From: CAYGTO01 sp964352815
GTDB lineage: Bacteria > Pseudomonadota > Alphaproteobacteria > Rickettsiales > UBA3002
NCBI GenBank assembly: GCA_964352815.1
Contig: CAYGTO010000008.1
Span: 1-64,000, forward strand
DNA length: 64,000 nucleotides
Direction of reading: 5' to 3'
Made by a program: the position numbers and the translations under genes. Positions 26,238 through 34,098 of this stretch are shown here, piece after piece. Within the stretch, counting starts at the first letter, position 1; the number at the start of each line of letters is the position of its first letter. The notes under the pieces are model-generated. The model was not told where the DNA came from. It made no database searches and worked only from the letters and a program-made list of their open reading frames with translations.

Positions 26238-26268
26238 CGGATATAAGTGTCTAAACCAAAAATGCAAG
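26238..26268 (-). promoter_or_regulatory. Sigma-32 promoter of dnaKJ
   Basis: On the minus strand the sequence reads CTTG, then exactly 17 bases, then CTTATATCCG. This fits the alphaproteobacterial heat-shock consensus CTTG-N17-CYTATNTNNG at every specified position. It lies 60 bp upstream of the dnaK ATG. The gene for the cognate sigma factor, rpoH, is 23 kb away in this window. Confidence 0.85.
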
Positions 26269-26456
26269 TACTGGGCATCAAATTAACCCCGATAAATCAG
26301 AAAATAGCGAAATTTCAGGGGAAAACACACGATTTGGCTCAAATTGTTGCTTTCTTAACCCTTCGGTAACGGATCCCTAACCGAATATTTACTTTTTTCT
26401 CCCATAGTTAGAGAAAGTGAAACAAAACTATGCTATTACTGTAGGAAAGACGATCC

Positions 26457-27809
26457 ATGGAACCTATACAATCAGGCGAATTTCAGCCGCGCTATCCTAT
26501 GGCCAATATATCGAGTGTGATGATGAGTGAAGCGACATCCAATCCTTCTATGAGTGCGCTTGGGGGATACCCTGGTGCGTTTATGATGAAGTTAGATCAT
26601 ACGATTGAAACATTGCGTTCTAAAGGGAAGAGCGGGGCGCTCTTGCTGGTTTCGATTGATAACCTTGCGATGATTGTCAGCGGCCATGGTTTCGCGCTTT
26701 CTGAGCAAGTGATGCATGATATTTACGGTATTCTTAAAACAGCGATTGCGCCTAACGGCTACGTGGAACGTGTCCAGCGCGACCAGTTTGGAATTATCAT
26801 CGACAATAGTACAGAAAGTGCACTCAAAGAGCTGAGTGATTCCCTGATCGAGGCGCTGCATGATTATGGCTTCCATGCCAACCCGACCGCACTGCATATT
26901 ATGAGTTCTTCCGTATGTATTTCGTTGCCCGAATCCGCCAATGATGCCCAAAGCGCTATGGACCACGCCTATATTGGGCTACATGATACGGCGGCGGGGC
27001 ATGCATTCCGTATGTTTAATGTGCCTGAGGAGATTGCGTTTGATTCCCGCCAGCAAATGGGCCTGGCGAATCATTTAAGCAAGGCGATCCGTGAAGATCG
27101 GCTACGGATGGCGTATCAGCCAGTGATTTGCAGTAAATCTGGCGATGTTTCGCATTATGAAGCGTTACTGCGTGTGCGCGGCGATGATGGGCGCATTTCA
27201 TCGGCAGGGCCGTTGATTCCTATCGCGGAAAATATGGGCATGATCGATGTGATTGATCACCGTACGCTCAAAATGGTGGTGGATGAACTGCGCAGCGATG
27301 ACCATGTGATTCTCGCGCTCAACATTTCGAATGTCACCGTTCGCAATGCAGACTGGCTTCAGCATTTCCATGCGTTGATGGATGAAACCCCAGAAATTGC
27401 GAGCCGTTTGATCGTTGAAATCACTGAAACGGCGATTGAGCATGATGTCAGCAAAACACAGTCCTTCATTGAGGCGATTCAGGCGCATGGCGCAAAAGTC
27501 GCGCTTGATGATTTCGGGACCGGTTATACCTCCTTCCGCCAGCTCAAACATTTATCGGTCGATATGATCAAAATTGACGGTTCTTTCGTCAAAGATTTGG
27601 TCGAGAACGCGGATAATCAGCTCTTTGTGAAGACGCTGCTTGATTTCTCTAACGGTTTTGGCCTGACCTCAGTGGCGGAATTCGTTGAGAATGGTGAGAT
27701 TGCGAAGCTATTGATGGAGCTTGGCGTTGAATATATGCAGGGTTACTACTTTGGCCGCCCTGAGAATCATCGTACCTGGCTCAATGACGGCGAGTACTCC
27801 GCTTCGTAA
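26457..27809 (+). CDS. EAL-domain c-di-GMP phosphodiesterase with degenerate GGDEF-like domain
   Basis: The 450-residue protein has an N-terminal domain resembling GGDEF (about residues 55-185), in which the active-site loop is replaced by RVQRDQFGI, so diguanylate cyclase activity is unlikely. The EAL domain (about 200-445) keeps the catalytic set: EALLR, an Asn in LNISN, EITETA, ALDDFGTGYTSF, and MIKIDGSFVKDL, plus EFVENGE near the end. It should hydrolyse c-di-GMP in the cytoplasm; no membrane segment is seen. TAGGAAAG lies upstream of the ATG. It is divergent from dnaK and monocistronic. Confidence 0.92.
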   Translation: MEPIQSGEFQPRYPMANISSVMMSEATSNPSMSALGGYPGAFMMKLDHTIETLRSKGKSGALLLVSIDNLAMIVSGHGFALSEQVMHDIYGILKTAIAPNGYVERVQRDQFGIIIDNSTESALKELSDSLIEALHDYGFHANPTALHIMSSSVCISLPESANDAQSAMDHAYIGLHDTAAGHAFRMFNVPEEIAFDSRQQMGLANHLSKAIREDRLRMAYQPVICSKSGDVSHYEALLRVRGDDGRISSAGPLIPIAENMGMIDVIDHRTLKMVVDELRSDDHVILALNISNVTVRNADWLQHFHALMDETPEIASRLIVEITETAIEHDVSKTQSFIEAIQAHGAKVALDDFGTGYTSFRQLKHLSVDMIKIDGSFVKDLVENADNQLFVKTLLDFSNGFGLTSVAEFVENGEIAKLLMELGVEYMQGYYFGRPENHRTWLNDGEYSAS

Positions 27810-27970
27810 TGAACGTTATCCTCGAGTCGGCCTAGCCGATTTCAGGGATCTAATCGACACAGATTGGCGAAACTCGCATTAGCTCAAACGAGAATGGCGG
27901 GTGAACCCAATCCCCATAGCCTACTTTTTTCCCTTGCAACAAATTCCATATGCGGTAAATCAGAGTCAGT

Positions 27971-28046
<76 letters not shown>

Positions 28047-28086
28047 TCACCAAAAAAAATAATTGATAATTATTTTTCTGTGGTGA
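28047..28086 (+). terminator. AT-rich hairpin immediately 3' of tRNA-Thr(TGT)
   Basis: Outer arms TCACCA/TGGTGA and inner AAAAATAATT/AATTATTTTT enclose a GAT triloop. It starts at the base after the tRNA CCA and ends at the base before the 69-nt element. The right arm has a run of five T. Structure rather than sequence is shared with the hairpin at 71-106. Confidence 0.6.
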
Positions 28087-28155
28087 TCTCCGAGACTTAT
28101 GTTTTATGTGGCGAGTTTATCGAGCTGCAATGAAACATTTAGTCGTAGGTGACTG
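28087..28155 (+). ncRNA. Structured tRNA-Thr trailer element, copy 2
   Basis: This copy is 84 percent identical to 111-179 and of equal length. Its main stem is element positions 13-21 (ATGTTTTAT) with 44-52 (ATGAAACAT), plus GACT/AGTC at the base. Substitutions relative to copy 1 in the inner stems all preserve pairing, including one double change (G-C to T-A). The 3' GACT at positions 65-68 could compete with the 5' GACT for the AGTC strand, giving two alternative folds. Function unknown. Confidence 0.6.
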
Positions 28156-28156
28156 T

Positions 28157-28209
28157 TGTGACACCCGCCAACACAATACGACAGTGAAACCGCCAATCGT
28201 GGTGTCACA
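28157..28209. promoter_or_regulatory. Inverted repeat TGTGACACC / GGTGTCACA upstream of the cNMP flavoprotein gene
   Basis: Perfect 9-bp arms at 28157-28165 and 28201-28209 are separated by 35 bp and end 18 bp before the ATG at 28228. TGTGA/TCACA half-sites resemble those of CRP-family regulators, but the spacing is far wider than a normal CRP site. It could be a hairpin in the leader or a pair of operator half-sites. Confidence 0.35.
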
Positions 28210-28227
28210 GATTACAAGGCAAAAACC

Positions 28228-29955
28228 ATGAGCGAAGCTGCCTCTATCCCCGATGTGAGCCGTCCAGATGTCAGTGACCCCTATGCGCGGGAACATCAAA
28301 TTTTTCCAAAACTGTCTAATGAACAGCTGAAGCGCATTGAACTGTTTGCCGAAAAGCAGTCCCTGCCGAAAGGCACCATCCTATTCGAGCGCGGCGATCG
28401 GACCGTTGATTTTTTCGTGATTCTCAAAGGCAGTATCGAAATCTACGAGCATAAGCAGGATGGCACGCATGTGATCACCACGCATCGCGACCATCAATTT
28501 ACTGGTGAGCTTGATTTGTTCAATAATCGCCAGATTTTGGTTAGCGGGCGTATGGGAGAAGCGGGCGACGTGCTACGCCTGTCGCGGCCGGCCTTCAAAA
28601 AACTCCTGACCAGCGAGCCGGACATTGGCGAGACCGTCATCCGCGCCTTTATTTTGCGGCGGGTTGGGCTGATTTCGCACAAGCAGGGCGGGGCATCGCT
28701 TCTACTCGAGAAGCAAACTGCGGACACGATTCGCATTGAGCGGTTCTTGCGCCGCAATGGTTACCCGATCGAGATCATCCAATGCGATGAGGATTGCAGC
28801 GATGCGCTCGAAGAATATGGCGTGGCGCGCGACACTCTACCCACCGTGGTGGTGCATCAGGGCGACCGCGTGCTGCATAGCCCAACCAATTATGAGCTGG
28901 CGGAGGCGCTGGGCCTGCTCGAAACGCTCGATACAGAGGCGGTCTATGATGTCGCCGTGGTCGGCGCTGGGCCGGCCGGCTTGTCGGCCGCGGTTTATGC
29001 CGCATCGGAAGGGCTTAAAACCGTGCTGGTCGAAGCCGAAGCACCCGGCGGCCAGGCGAGCACCAGTTCGAAAATTGAGAATTATCTCGGCTTCCCTACT
29101 GGCATTTCTGGTCCCGCGCTCGCTGGCCGTGCGCAGGTGCAGGCGATGAAATTCGGTGCGACCATTGCCCTGCCGCATAAGGTGGTGGCGGTTCAATGCG
29201 AGCAGCGCCCGTATGTGCTAAAGCTGTGCGATAAGGATTGTGACGCGATGGCGATTCAAGCGAAGACTGTCGTGGTGGCGACAGGCGCGACCTACCGCAC
29301 GCTGAATATTGAAGACGCCAACCGGTTCGATAATATGGGCTGCTATTATGCGGCCACTGCGATGGAAGGCGATTTATGCGCCAATGAAGAGGTGGCCGTG
29401 GTTGGCGGTGGGAATTCTGCAGGCCAGGCGGCGGTCTATCTTGCTTCGCGCGCCTCGCATGTGCATTTGTTGATTCGCCGCGAATCGCTGAAAGACAGCA
29501 TGTCGGATTATTTGATCGAGCGTATTCATCTCTCCGACCGGATCACGCTGCACCCCTATACGGAAATCACCGATATGCAGGGCGAGGGACATCTGGAAGG
29601 CGTCACCTTCACCAATAATCAGACTGGCGCGTCAGAGGTAAAGGCGTTACGCTATGTGTTTTTGATGATTGGCGCCCAGCCGAACACGGCCTGGCTCAAT
29701 GGATGTCTGGATTTGGATGAGAAAGGGTTCATCAAAACCGGCGCTGCGTTTTGCAGCGATATTTCGGAAGTGATGGAACGTGCGCCGATGATGCTCGAGT
29801 CAAGCCGGCCGGGCATTTTTGCGGTGGGCGATGTGCGGTGCGGGTCGATCAAGCGAGTCGCATCTGCTGTTGGCGAAGGCTCGATGTCGATCAGCCACGC
29901 CCATGTCTGCATCGCCGAAGTGATCCCATCGGTGGATGATGCACAAGCGGCGTAA
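28228..29955 (+). CDS. FAD-dependent thioredoxin reductase-like protein with N-terminal cyclic-nucleotide-binding domain
   Basis: The 575-residue protein has three parts: a cyclic-nucleotide-binding (CRP-like) domain at about residues 28-145, a thioredoxin/glutaredoxin-like segment at about 165-230, and a TrxB-like flavoprotein domain to the end. FAD and NAD(P)H folds read VVGAGPAGLSAA near 242 and VVGGGNSAGQAA near 388; the C-terminal FAD motif is GIFAVGDVR. The usual CATC redox pair of thioredoxin reductase is absent at its place (GCYYAATAMEG), so it is not a classical reductase. Ligand and electron acceptor are unknown. AAGG lies upstream of the start. Confidence 0.88.
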   Translation: MSEAASIPDVSRPDVSDPYAREHQIFPKLSNEQLKRIELFAEKQSLPKGTILFERGDRTVDFFVILKGSIEIYEHKQDGTHVITTHRDHQFTGELDLFNNRQILVSGRMGEAGDVLRLSRPAFKKLLTSEPDIGETVIRAFILRRVGLISHKQGGASLLLEKQTADTIRIERFLRRNGYPIEIIQCDEDCSDALEEYGVARDTLPTVVVHQGDRVLHSPTNYELAEALGLLETLDTEAVYDVAVVGAGPAGLSAAVYAASEGLKTVLVEAEAPGGQASTSSKIENYLGFPTGISGPALAGRAQVQAMKFGATIALPHKVVAVQCEQRPYVLKLCDKDCDAMAIQAKTVVVATGATYRTLNIEDANRFDNMGCYYAATAMEGDLCANEEVAVVGGGNSAGQAAVYLASRASHVHLLIRRESLKDSMSDYLIERIHLSDRITLHPYTEITDMQGEGHLEGVTFTNNQTGASEVKALRYVFLMIGAQPNTAWLNGCLDLDEKGFIKTGAAFCSDISEVMERAPMMLESSRPGIFAVGDVRCGSIKRVASAVGEGSMSISHAHVCIAEVIPSVDDAQAA

Positions 29956-29964
29956 TTTTAAGCC

Positions 29965-31278
29965 TTACAAAATAAACTTCGCTAAATCCGTATCTTGATC
30001 CATCTCGCCGATATGTTCTTCAACATAGGCGGTGTCGATGGTGGCGGCGACGTTCTCCTGGTCTGGCGCGTCGAAGCTGATCTCTTCCATAAGCTTTTCC
30101 ATCAATGTGTGCAAGCGCCGTGCGCCGATATTCTCCACCTCGCGGTTATATTTTGTCGCCAGCGCTGCGAGCGTAGCAATGCCATCTTCGGTGAATGCTA
30201 CTTCCGCATTTTCCGCTTTCATCAGCGCGACATATTGCTTGGTCAGGCTGGCTTCCGGCTCGGTGAGAATTCGCACCATATCCTCTTCGGTGAGCGCGCG
30301 CAGCTCGACACGAATCGGCAAACGCCCTTGCAGTTCGGGCAGCAGGTCGGAGGGTTTCGCCATATGAAACGCGCCGGAGGAAATAAACAAAATATGATCG
30401 CTTTTGATCGGGCCATATTTGGTCGGCACGGTGGTGCCTTCAAGCAGCGGCAGCAAATCGCGCTGGACGCCTTCGCGGCTGACATTGCCACTGCGACTGC
30501 CTTCCTGGCGGTCGGTCACCTTATCAATTTCATCGATGAACACGATGCCGTTATTTTCAACATTCTCGGTCGCCTCGGCGATGATGGCATCCTGGTCCAC
30601 GAGCTTATCGGATTCTTCTTTAATCAGCACATCATAGCTTTCGACCACGGTCATTTTGCGGGTTTTGGTGCGCCCGCCCATGGCTTTGCCGAGAATATCG
30701 CCAATATTCAACACGCCCATCGAGCTGCCGGGCATGCCGGGAATATCGAAGCTTTGCATCGCATCGCCGCCCGTATCTTCCACATCGAGCTCGACTTCTT
30801 TGTCATCCAGCTCGCCCGCGCGTAGGCGGGTGCGGAATTTCTCGCGCGTCTCTTCGCTGGCATGCTCACCGACCAGCGCATCGAGCACCCGCTCTTCGGC
30901 GGCGGCTTCGGCCTTGGTTTTCACCGTCTCATGTATATTTTCACGCGCCATGCTGATGGCCATTTCCATCAAATCGCGGATGATTGAATCAACATCGCGG
31001 CCTACATAGCCCACTTCGGTAAATTTGGTGGCTTCGACTTTAATAAAGGGAGCATCGGCGAGTTTTGCCAAGCGGCGCGAAATTTCGGTCTTTCCGCAGC
31101 CCGTCGGCCCAATCATCAGAATATTCTTCGGCATGATTTCGTCGCGCAGCGGCTCTTCCACCTGCTGGCGCCGCCAACGGTTACGCAGCGCGATGGCGAC
31201 CGCACGTTTGGCATCGTTTTGGCCAATAATATAGCGGTCAAGTTCAGCAACGATTTCGCGGGGGGTGAGTTGTGTCAT
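29965..31278 (-). CDS. hslU: ATP-dependent protease ATPase subunit HslU
   Basis: The 437-residue AAA+ unfoldase has Walker A GPTGCGKTE, Walker B IVFIDEIDKV, the inserted I-domain between them, and the sensor regions GRLPIRVEL and GARRLHTLMEKL. The C-terminal tail DLAKFIL is the typical HslV-activating peptide. It feeds proteins to HslV. AAGGA precedes the ATG. An opposing 85-residue gene separates it from hslV, so the two are not directly adjacent. Confidence 0.98.
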   Translation of the reverse strand: MTQLTPREIVAELDRYIIGQNDAKRAVAIALRNRWRRQQVEEPLRDEIMPKNILMIGPTGCGKTEISRRLAKLADAPFIKVEATKFTEVGYVGRDVDSIIRDLMEMAISMARENIHETVKTKAEAAAEERVLDALVGEHASEETREKFRTRLRAGELDDKEVELDVEDTGGDAMQSFDIPGMPGSSMGVLNIGDILGKAMGGRTKTRKMTVVESYDVLIKEESDKLVDQDAIIAEATENVENNGIVFIDEIDKVTDRQEGSRSGNVSREGVQRDLLPLLEGTTVPTKYGPIKSDHILFISSGAFHMAKPSDLLPELQGRLPIRVELRALTEEDMVRILTEPEASLTKQYVALMKAENAEVAFTEDGIATLAALATKYNREVENIGARRLHTLMEKLMEEISFDAPDQENVAATIDTAYVEEHIGEMDQDTDLAKFIL

Positions 31279-31380
31279 CTTGAGTCAATCCTTTATTGTC
31301 ATTAAACTGTCACACACAGCGCGATCTTTTTCGCTATAACGCTCCTACATGTAATGCAGCAATTATGAAAGGAAAGTGTT

Positions 31381-31638
31381 ATGTCATTTTTTAAACGCGT
31401 AAACGATACACCGCGCACTGGGTTTTCTGGTGTAATTGAGATTGAATCGGCTCCAGTAGCATATGAAGCTCCTCAGCTTGATGCAGGTCTCACAGTGCCT
31501 AGCGCAGGCTCAGAAGGCAGTCTGTTAGCACGTTTTGACGGATCGCGTCGTCTCGAAGTGGCGGACGTTGAAGCACCTGATTCGCCGCTTACGCTGGGTT
31601 CAGCTCCGACGGTTCGTCGCTTTATTTCTGTAAGCTAA
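31381..31638 (+). CDS. 85-residue hypothetical protein between hslV and hslU
   Basis: The ATG at 31381 follows AAAGGAAAG, a strong ribosome site. The product has no hydrophobic helix; it is rich in Ser, Pro, Ala and Glu, and begins with a basic MSFFKRVND. It runs against hslU and hslV and ends 6 bp from the hslV stop. I do not recognise a family. Its strand and position interrupt the usual hslV-hslU operon. Confidence 0.6.
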   Translation: MSFFKRVNDTPRTGFSGVIEIESAPVAYEAPQLDAGLTVPSAGSEGSLLARFDGSRRLEVADVEAPDSPLTLGSAPTVRRFISVS

Positions 31639-31644
31639 TATAGG

Positions 31645-32217
31645 CTACGCCTGATTCTTCAGCGTTTCAACCGTAAGGTTATGGTTGGTGTAGACGCAGA
31701 TATCGCCGGCGATGCCCATTGCTTCGCGCGCCAAGGTCTCGGCGGTAAGCTCGGCCTTATCCGCATGTTTCATAAGCCCTCGGGCGGCGGAAAGCGCATA
31801 ATTACCTCCAGAACCAATGGCAGCCAGCCCATCTTCGGGCTCGAGCACATCGCCATTTCCTGATAAAATGAGCGTGGTGGTTTCATCGGCGACAATCATC
31901 ATCGCTTCCAGGCGGCGCAAATAGCGATCGGTGCGCCAATCTTTCGCGAGCTCCACGCAGGCGCGGGTCAGCTGCCCCGGATGTTTCTCAAGTTTTTGTT
32001 CCAGCCGCTCAAACAGCGTAAACGCATCGGCTGTTGCGCCGGCAAAGCCACCAATGACGCTGCCATCAGCGAGCTTGCGCACTTTCCGCGCCGAGGCTTT
32101 CATCACCGTGTCACCAAGGCTGACCTGGCCGTCACCGGCGATCACAACCGCGTCTCCCAAACGTACGGCGATGATGGTGGTGCCATACCAGGTGGTTTTT
32201 GATTCATGCTGCATCAT
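31645..32217 (-). CDS. hslV: ATP-dependent protease proteolytic subunit HslV
   Basis: The 190-residue threonine peptidase has a 12-residue propeptide; cleavage in WYG-TTIIAVR exposes the catalytic N-terminal threonine T13. IAGDGQVSLGDTVMK and GSGGNYALSAARGLM are hallmark segments. It forms the HslVU proteasome-like protease. Its ATG shares one base with the TAA of the upstream lipoprotein gene (TAATG), so translation is probably coupled. A second ATG follows directly. Confidence 0.97.
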   Translation of the reverse strand: MMQHESKTTWYGTTIIAVRLGDAVVIAGDGQVSLGDTVMKASARKVRKLADGSVIGGFAGATADAFTLFERLEQKLEKHPGQLTRACVELAKDWRTDRYLRRLEAMMIVADETTTLILSGNGDVLEPEDGLAAIGSGGNYALSAARGLMKHADKAELTAETLAREAMGIAGDICVYTNHNLTVETLKNQA

Positions 32218-32351
32218 TACTGGCAACCCCACACATTACACCGGTCGCAATTGCCATAAAATTCACAGCGTCGCTGCTCGGCTGACTCTTCCCCGAAAGG
32301 CGCGCAGGCGGCAATTGACAGTAGAAATCCAAAAATAATGCCATATTTCAT
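32217..32351 (-). CDS. 44-residue Cys-rich putative lipoprotein coupled to hslV
   Basis: The ATG at 32351 (AGAGGC upstream) opens a frame for a tiny lipoprotein: signal MKYGIIFGFLLSIAAC with the lipobox at residues 13-16, then a 28-residue mature part containing four more cysteines (RRCEFYGNCDRCNVWGC). The frame is open farther upstream, but only this start gives a signal peptide. It overlaps the hslV start by one base. Role unknown; the cysteine pattern suggests disulfides or metal binding. Confidence 0.65.
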   Translation of the reverse strand: MKYGIIFGFLLSIAACAPFGEESAEQRRCEFYGNCDRCNVWGCQ

Positions 32352-32359
32352 GCCTCTAG

Positions 32360-32388
32360 ATATGAGGGAGACGATAGTAAAAAGCAAG
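32360..32388 (-). promoter_or_regulatory. Candidate sigma-32 promoter for lipoprotein-hslV
   Basis: On the minus strand CTTG is followed after 18 bases by CTCATAT, one mismatch from the heat-shock -10 CYTATNT and one base over the ideal spacing. It is 9 bp from the lipoprotein start, so the leader would be extremely short. It is much weaker than the dnaK promoter. Confidence 0.3.
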
Positions 32389-32428
32389 TCTGATTGACAT
32401 TTCAGCCAAATCAGGCGACAACAACGCC

Positions 32429-33022
32429 ATGAGAACAGCATCAACACAACGAAAGACCAAAGAGACCGAAATTGCCGCCACAGTAAATTTGGACGGCAAC
32501 GGTCAGTATACGGTCAGCACCGGCATTGGCTTTCTCGATCACATGATCGAGCAGCTCTCGCGCCACAGTTTGATTGATATTGAGCTGAGCGTGAAGGGTG
32601 ATCTGCATATTGATGGCCACCACACGACTGAAGATTCGGCGATTGCGCTGGGCCAAGCGGTGAAGGAGGCGCTTGGCGATATGAAGGGTATCACGCGCTA
32701 TGCGCACGCTTATATCCCTATGGATGAGACGCTGAGCCGCGTTGCGATCGATATTTCCGGCCGGCCTTATTGCATCTGGCACGTCAATTTCAGCCAAGAG
32801 AAACTTGGCGACATGGATACGGAACTGTTCCGCGAATGGTTCATGGCCTTTGCGCAGCATGCCAATCTATGCCTGCATGTTGAGAATCTCTATGGCGTGA
32901 ACAATCACCACATTATTGAGTCCTGTTTTAAAGGGTTGGCGCGCGCATTGCGCACGGCGGTCGAGATCGACCCGCGCAAGAGCGATGAGGTGCCATCCAC
33001 CAAAGGCACATTGGGCGGATAA
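32429..33022 (+). CDS. hisB: Imidazoleglycerol-phosphate dehydratase
   Basis: The 197-residue enzyme catalyses the sixth step of histidine synthesis. The metal-binding histidine clusters are seen as GIGFLDHMIEQLSRH, DGHHTTEDSAIALG, and NNHHIIESCFKGLARALR. It lacks a phosphatase domain, as is usual in alphaproteobacteria. It is the first gene of the rightward his operon and is divergent from the lipoprotein-hslV pair. Confidence 0.97.
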   Translation: MRTASTQRKTKETEIAATVNLDGNGQYTVSTGIGFLDHMIEQLSRHSLIDIELSVKGDLHIDGHHTTEDSAIALGQAVKEALGDMKGITRYAHAYIPMDETLSRVAIDISGRPYCIWHVNFSQEKLGDMDTELFREWFMAFAQHANLCLHVENLYGVNNHHIIESCFKGLARALRTAVEIDPRKSDEVPSTKGTLGG

Positions 33023-33025
33023 GCC

Positions 33026-33433
33026 ATGATTAGCAACCGATTGCAACTCTACACCGTGCATGTCAAAGAAGGCGACAGCGAACAGCTGCCGCTGTTTGTC
33101 AGCGAGGGGTTCAATTTTTATGCCTTCATTTTTACCGCATTCTGGGCGCTCTACCACATGGTGTGGGTCTTGCTGGCAATCATTCTCGGTTTCAACATGC
33201 TCCTGACCTTGCTGCTTGAATTTGAGGTTGTCAGCCCTGCCAGCGGTATTTTTATCGGGCTCGTCTTTCAGCTGTGGCTTGGTTTTGAGGGCAATGACTG
33301 GCGACGTAAGCGTCTGAAGAAAGATGGCTATGTGATGAGCTCGATTGTTAGCGGCGCTAGCGAGATGGAAGCGGAGCAACGCTATTTCGACCGGCTGGTC
33401 GAAGAACAAGCCATGAGCGCGGCGAAGGCATGA
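33026..33433 (+). CDS. DUF2628 family membrane protein
   Basis: The 135-residue protein has two to three hydrophobic helices (FYAFIFTAFWALYHMVWVLLAIILGFNMLL and ASGIFIGLVFQLWLGFEGNDWRRKRL) between a short N-terminal beta segment (LQLYTVHVKEG) and a helical tail. DUF2628 proteins commonly occur between hisB and hisH in alphaproteobacteria; their role is unknown. It starts 3 bp after hisB, and its TGA overlaps the hisH ATG (ATGA). Confidence 0.85.
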   Translation: MISNRLQLYTVHVKEGDSEQLPLFVSEGFNFYAFIFTAFWALYHMVWVLLAIILGFNMLLTLLLEFEVVSPASGIFIGLVFQLWLGFEGNDWRRKRLKKDGYVMSSIVSGASEMEAEQRYFDRLVEEQAMSAAKA

Positions 33434-34098
33434 ACGTTTGCATCATCGATTACGGCTCCGGTAATCTGCACTCCGTACACAAGGCCTGCGAACATGTAGC
33501 GAGTAATGGCCAAGCCATACAGCTCACTTCCGATCCTGAGCATGTGAAACATGCAGGCCATATTGTGTTGCCGGGTGTCGGCGCATTTGCCGATTGTGTT
33601 TCCGGTTTGCGCGCGATTGATGGCATGGTGGGCGCACTTGAGGAGGCAGTCTTGCACAAGAAAACCCCCTTTCTTGGGATATGTGTGGGGATGCAAATGC
33701 TGTTCGAAACGGGTCATGAGCATGGTGAGCATCAAGGGCTCGGCTGGTTGAAGGGCCATGTGCGTCCCTTAAAAAATATGATTCCTGAGGCAATGCGCCG
33801 CGATCTTGCCATCCCTCATATGGGGTGGAACAGCCTGACACTGACCAACACAACACATCCGATGGCGCACGCGATTCCGCGCGATCAGGATGTTTATTTT
33901 GTGCACTCTTATGCTGCACTCGCACAGTCAGATGGTGCATATCCCGAAGATACACTTGCGACTGTGGAATATGGTGCTAGCGTGTGCGCCATGGTTGCCA
34001 AGAACAACATTATCGGAACGCAATTCCACCCGGAAAAAAGCCAAGCGGCAGGGCTTGCGATGTTGCGTTTTTTCCTTGGGCGCACATCATGGTCATAG
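33430..34098 (+). CDS. hisH: Imidazole glycerol phosphate synthase glutaminase subunit
   Basis: The 222-residue class I glutamine amidotransferase supplies ammonia to HisF. The nucleophile is in FLGICVGMQMLFE; the His-Glu pair is in GTQFHPEKSQ. N-terminal VCIIDYGSGNLHSV is characteristic. It overlaps the DUF2628 gene by 4 bp and the following GNAT gene by 10 bp. The partner hisF is not in the window. Confidence 0.96.
   Translation: MNVCIIDYGSGNLHSVHKACEHVASNGQAIQLTSDPEHVKHAGHIVLPGVGAFADCVSGLRAIDGMVGALEEAVLHKKTPFLGICVGMQMLFETGHEHGEHQGLGWLKGHVRPLKNMIPEAMRRDLAIPHMGWNSLTLTNTTHPMAHAIPRDQDVYFVHSYAALAQSDGAYPEDTLATVEYGASVCAMVAKNNIIGTQFHPEKSQAAGLAMLRFFLGRTSWS

Noticed and set aside
29995..30825. 276-codon frame opposite hslU
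   Set aside because: It is fully antisense to a well-conserved gene and shows no domain or ribosome site.
33984..34088. N-terminal extension of the GNAT protein inside hisH
   Set aside because: The segment is the hisH sequence in another frame and does not look like a GNAT N-terminus.
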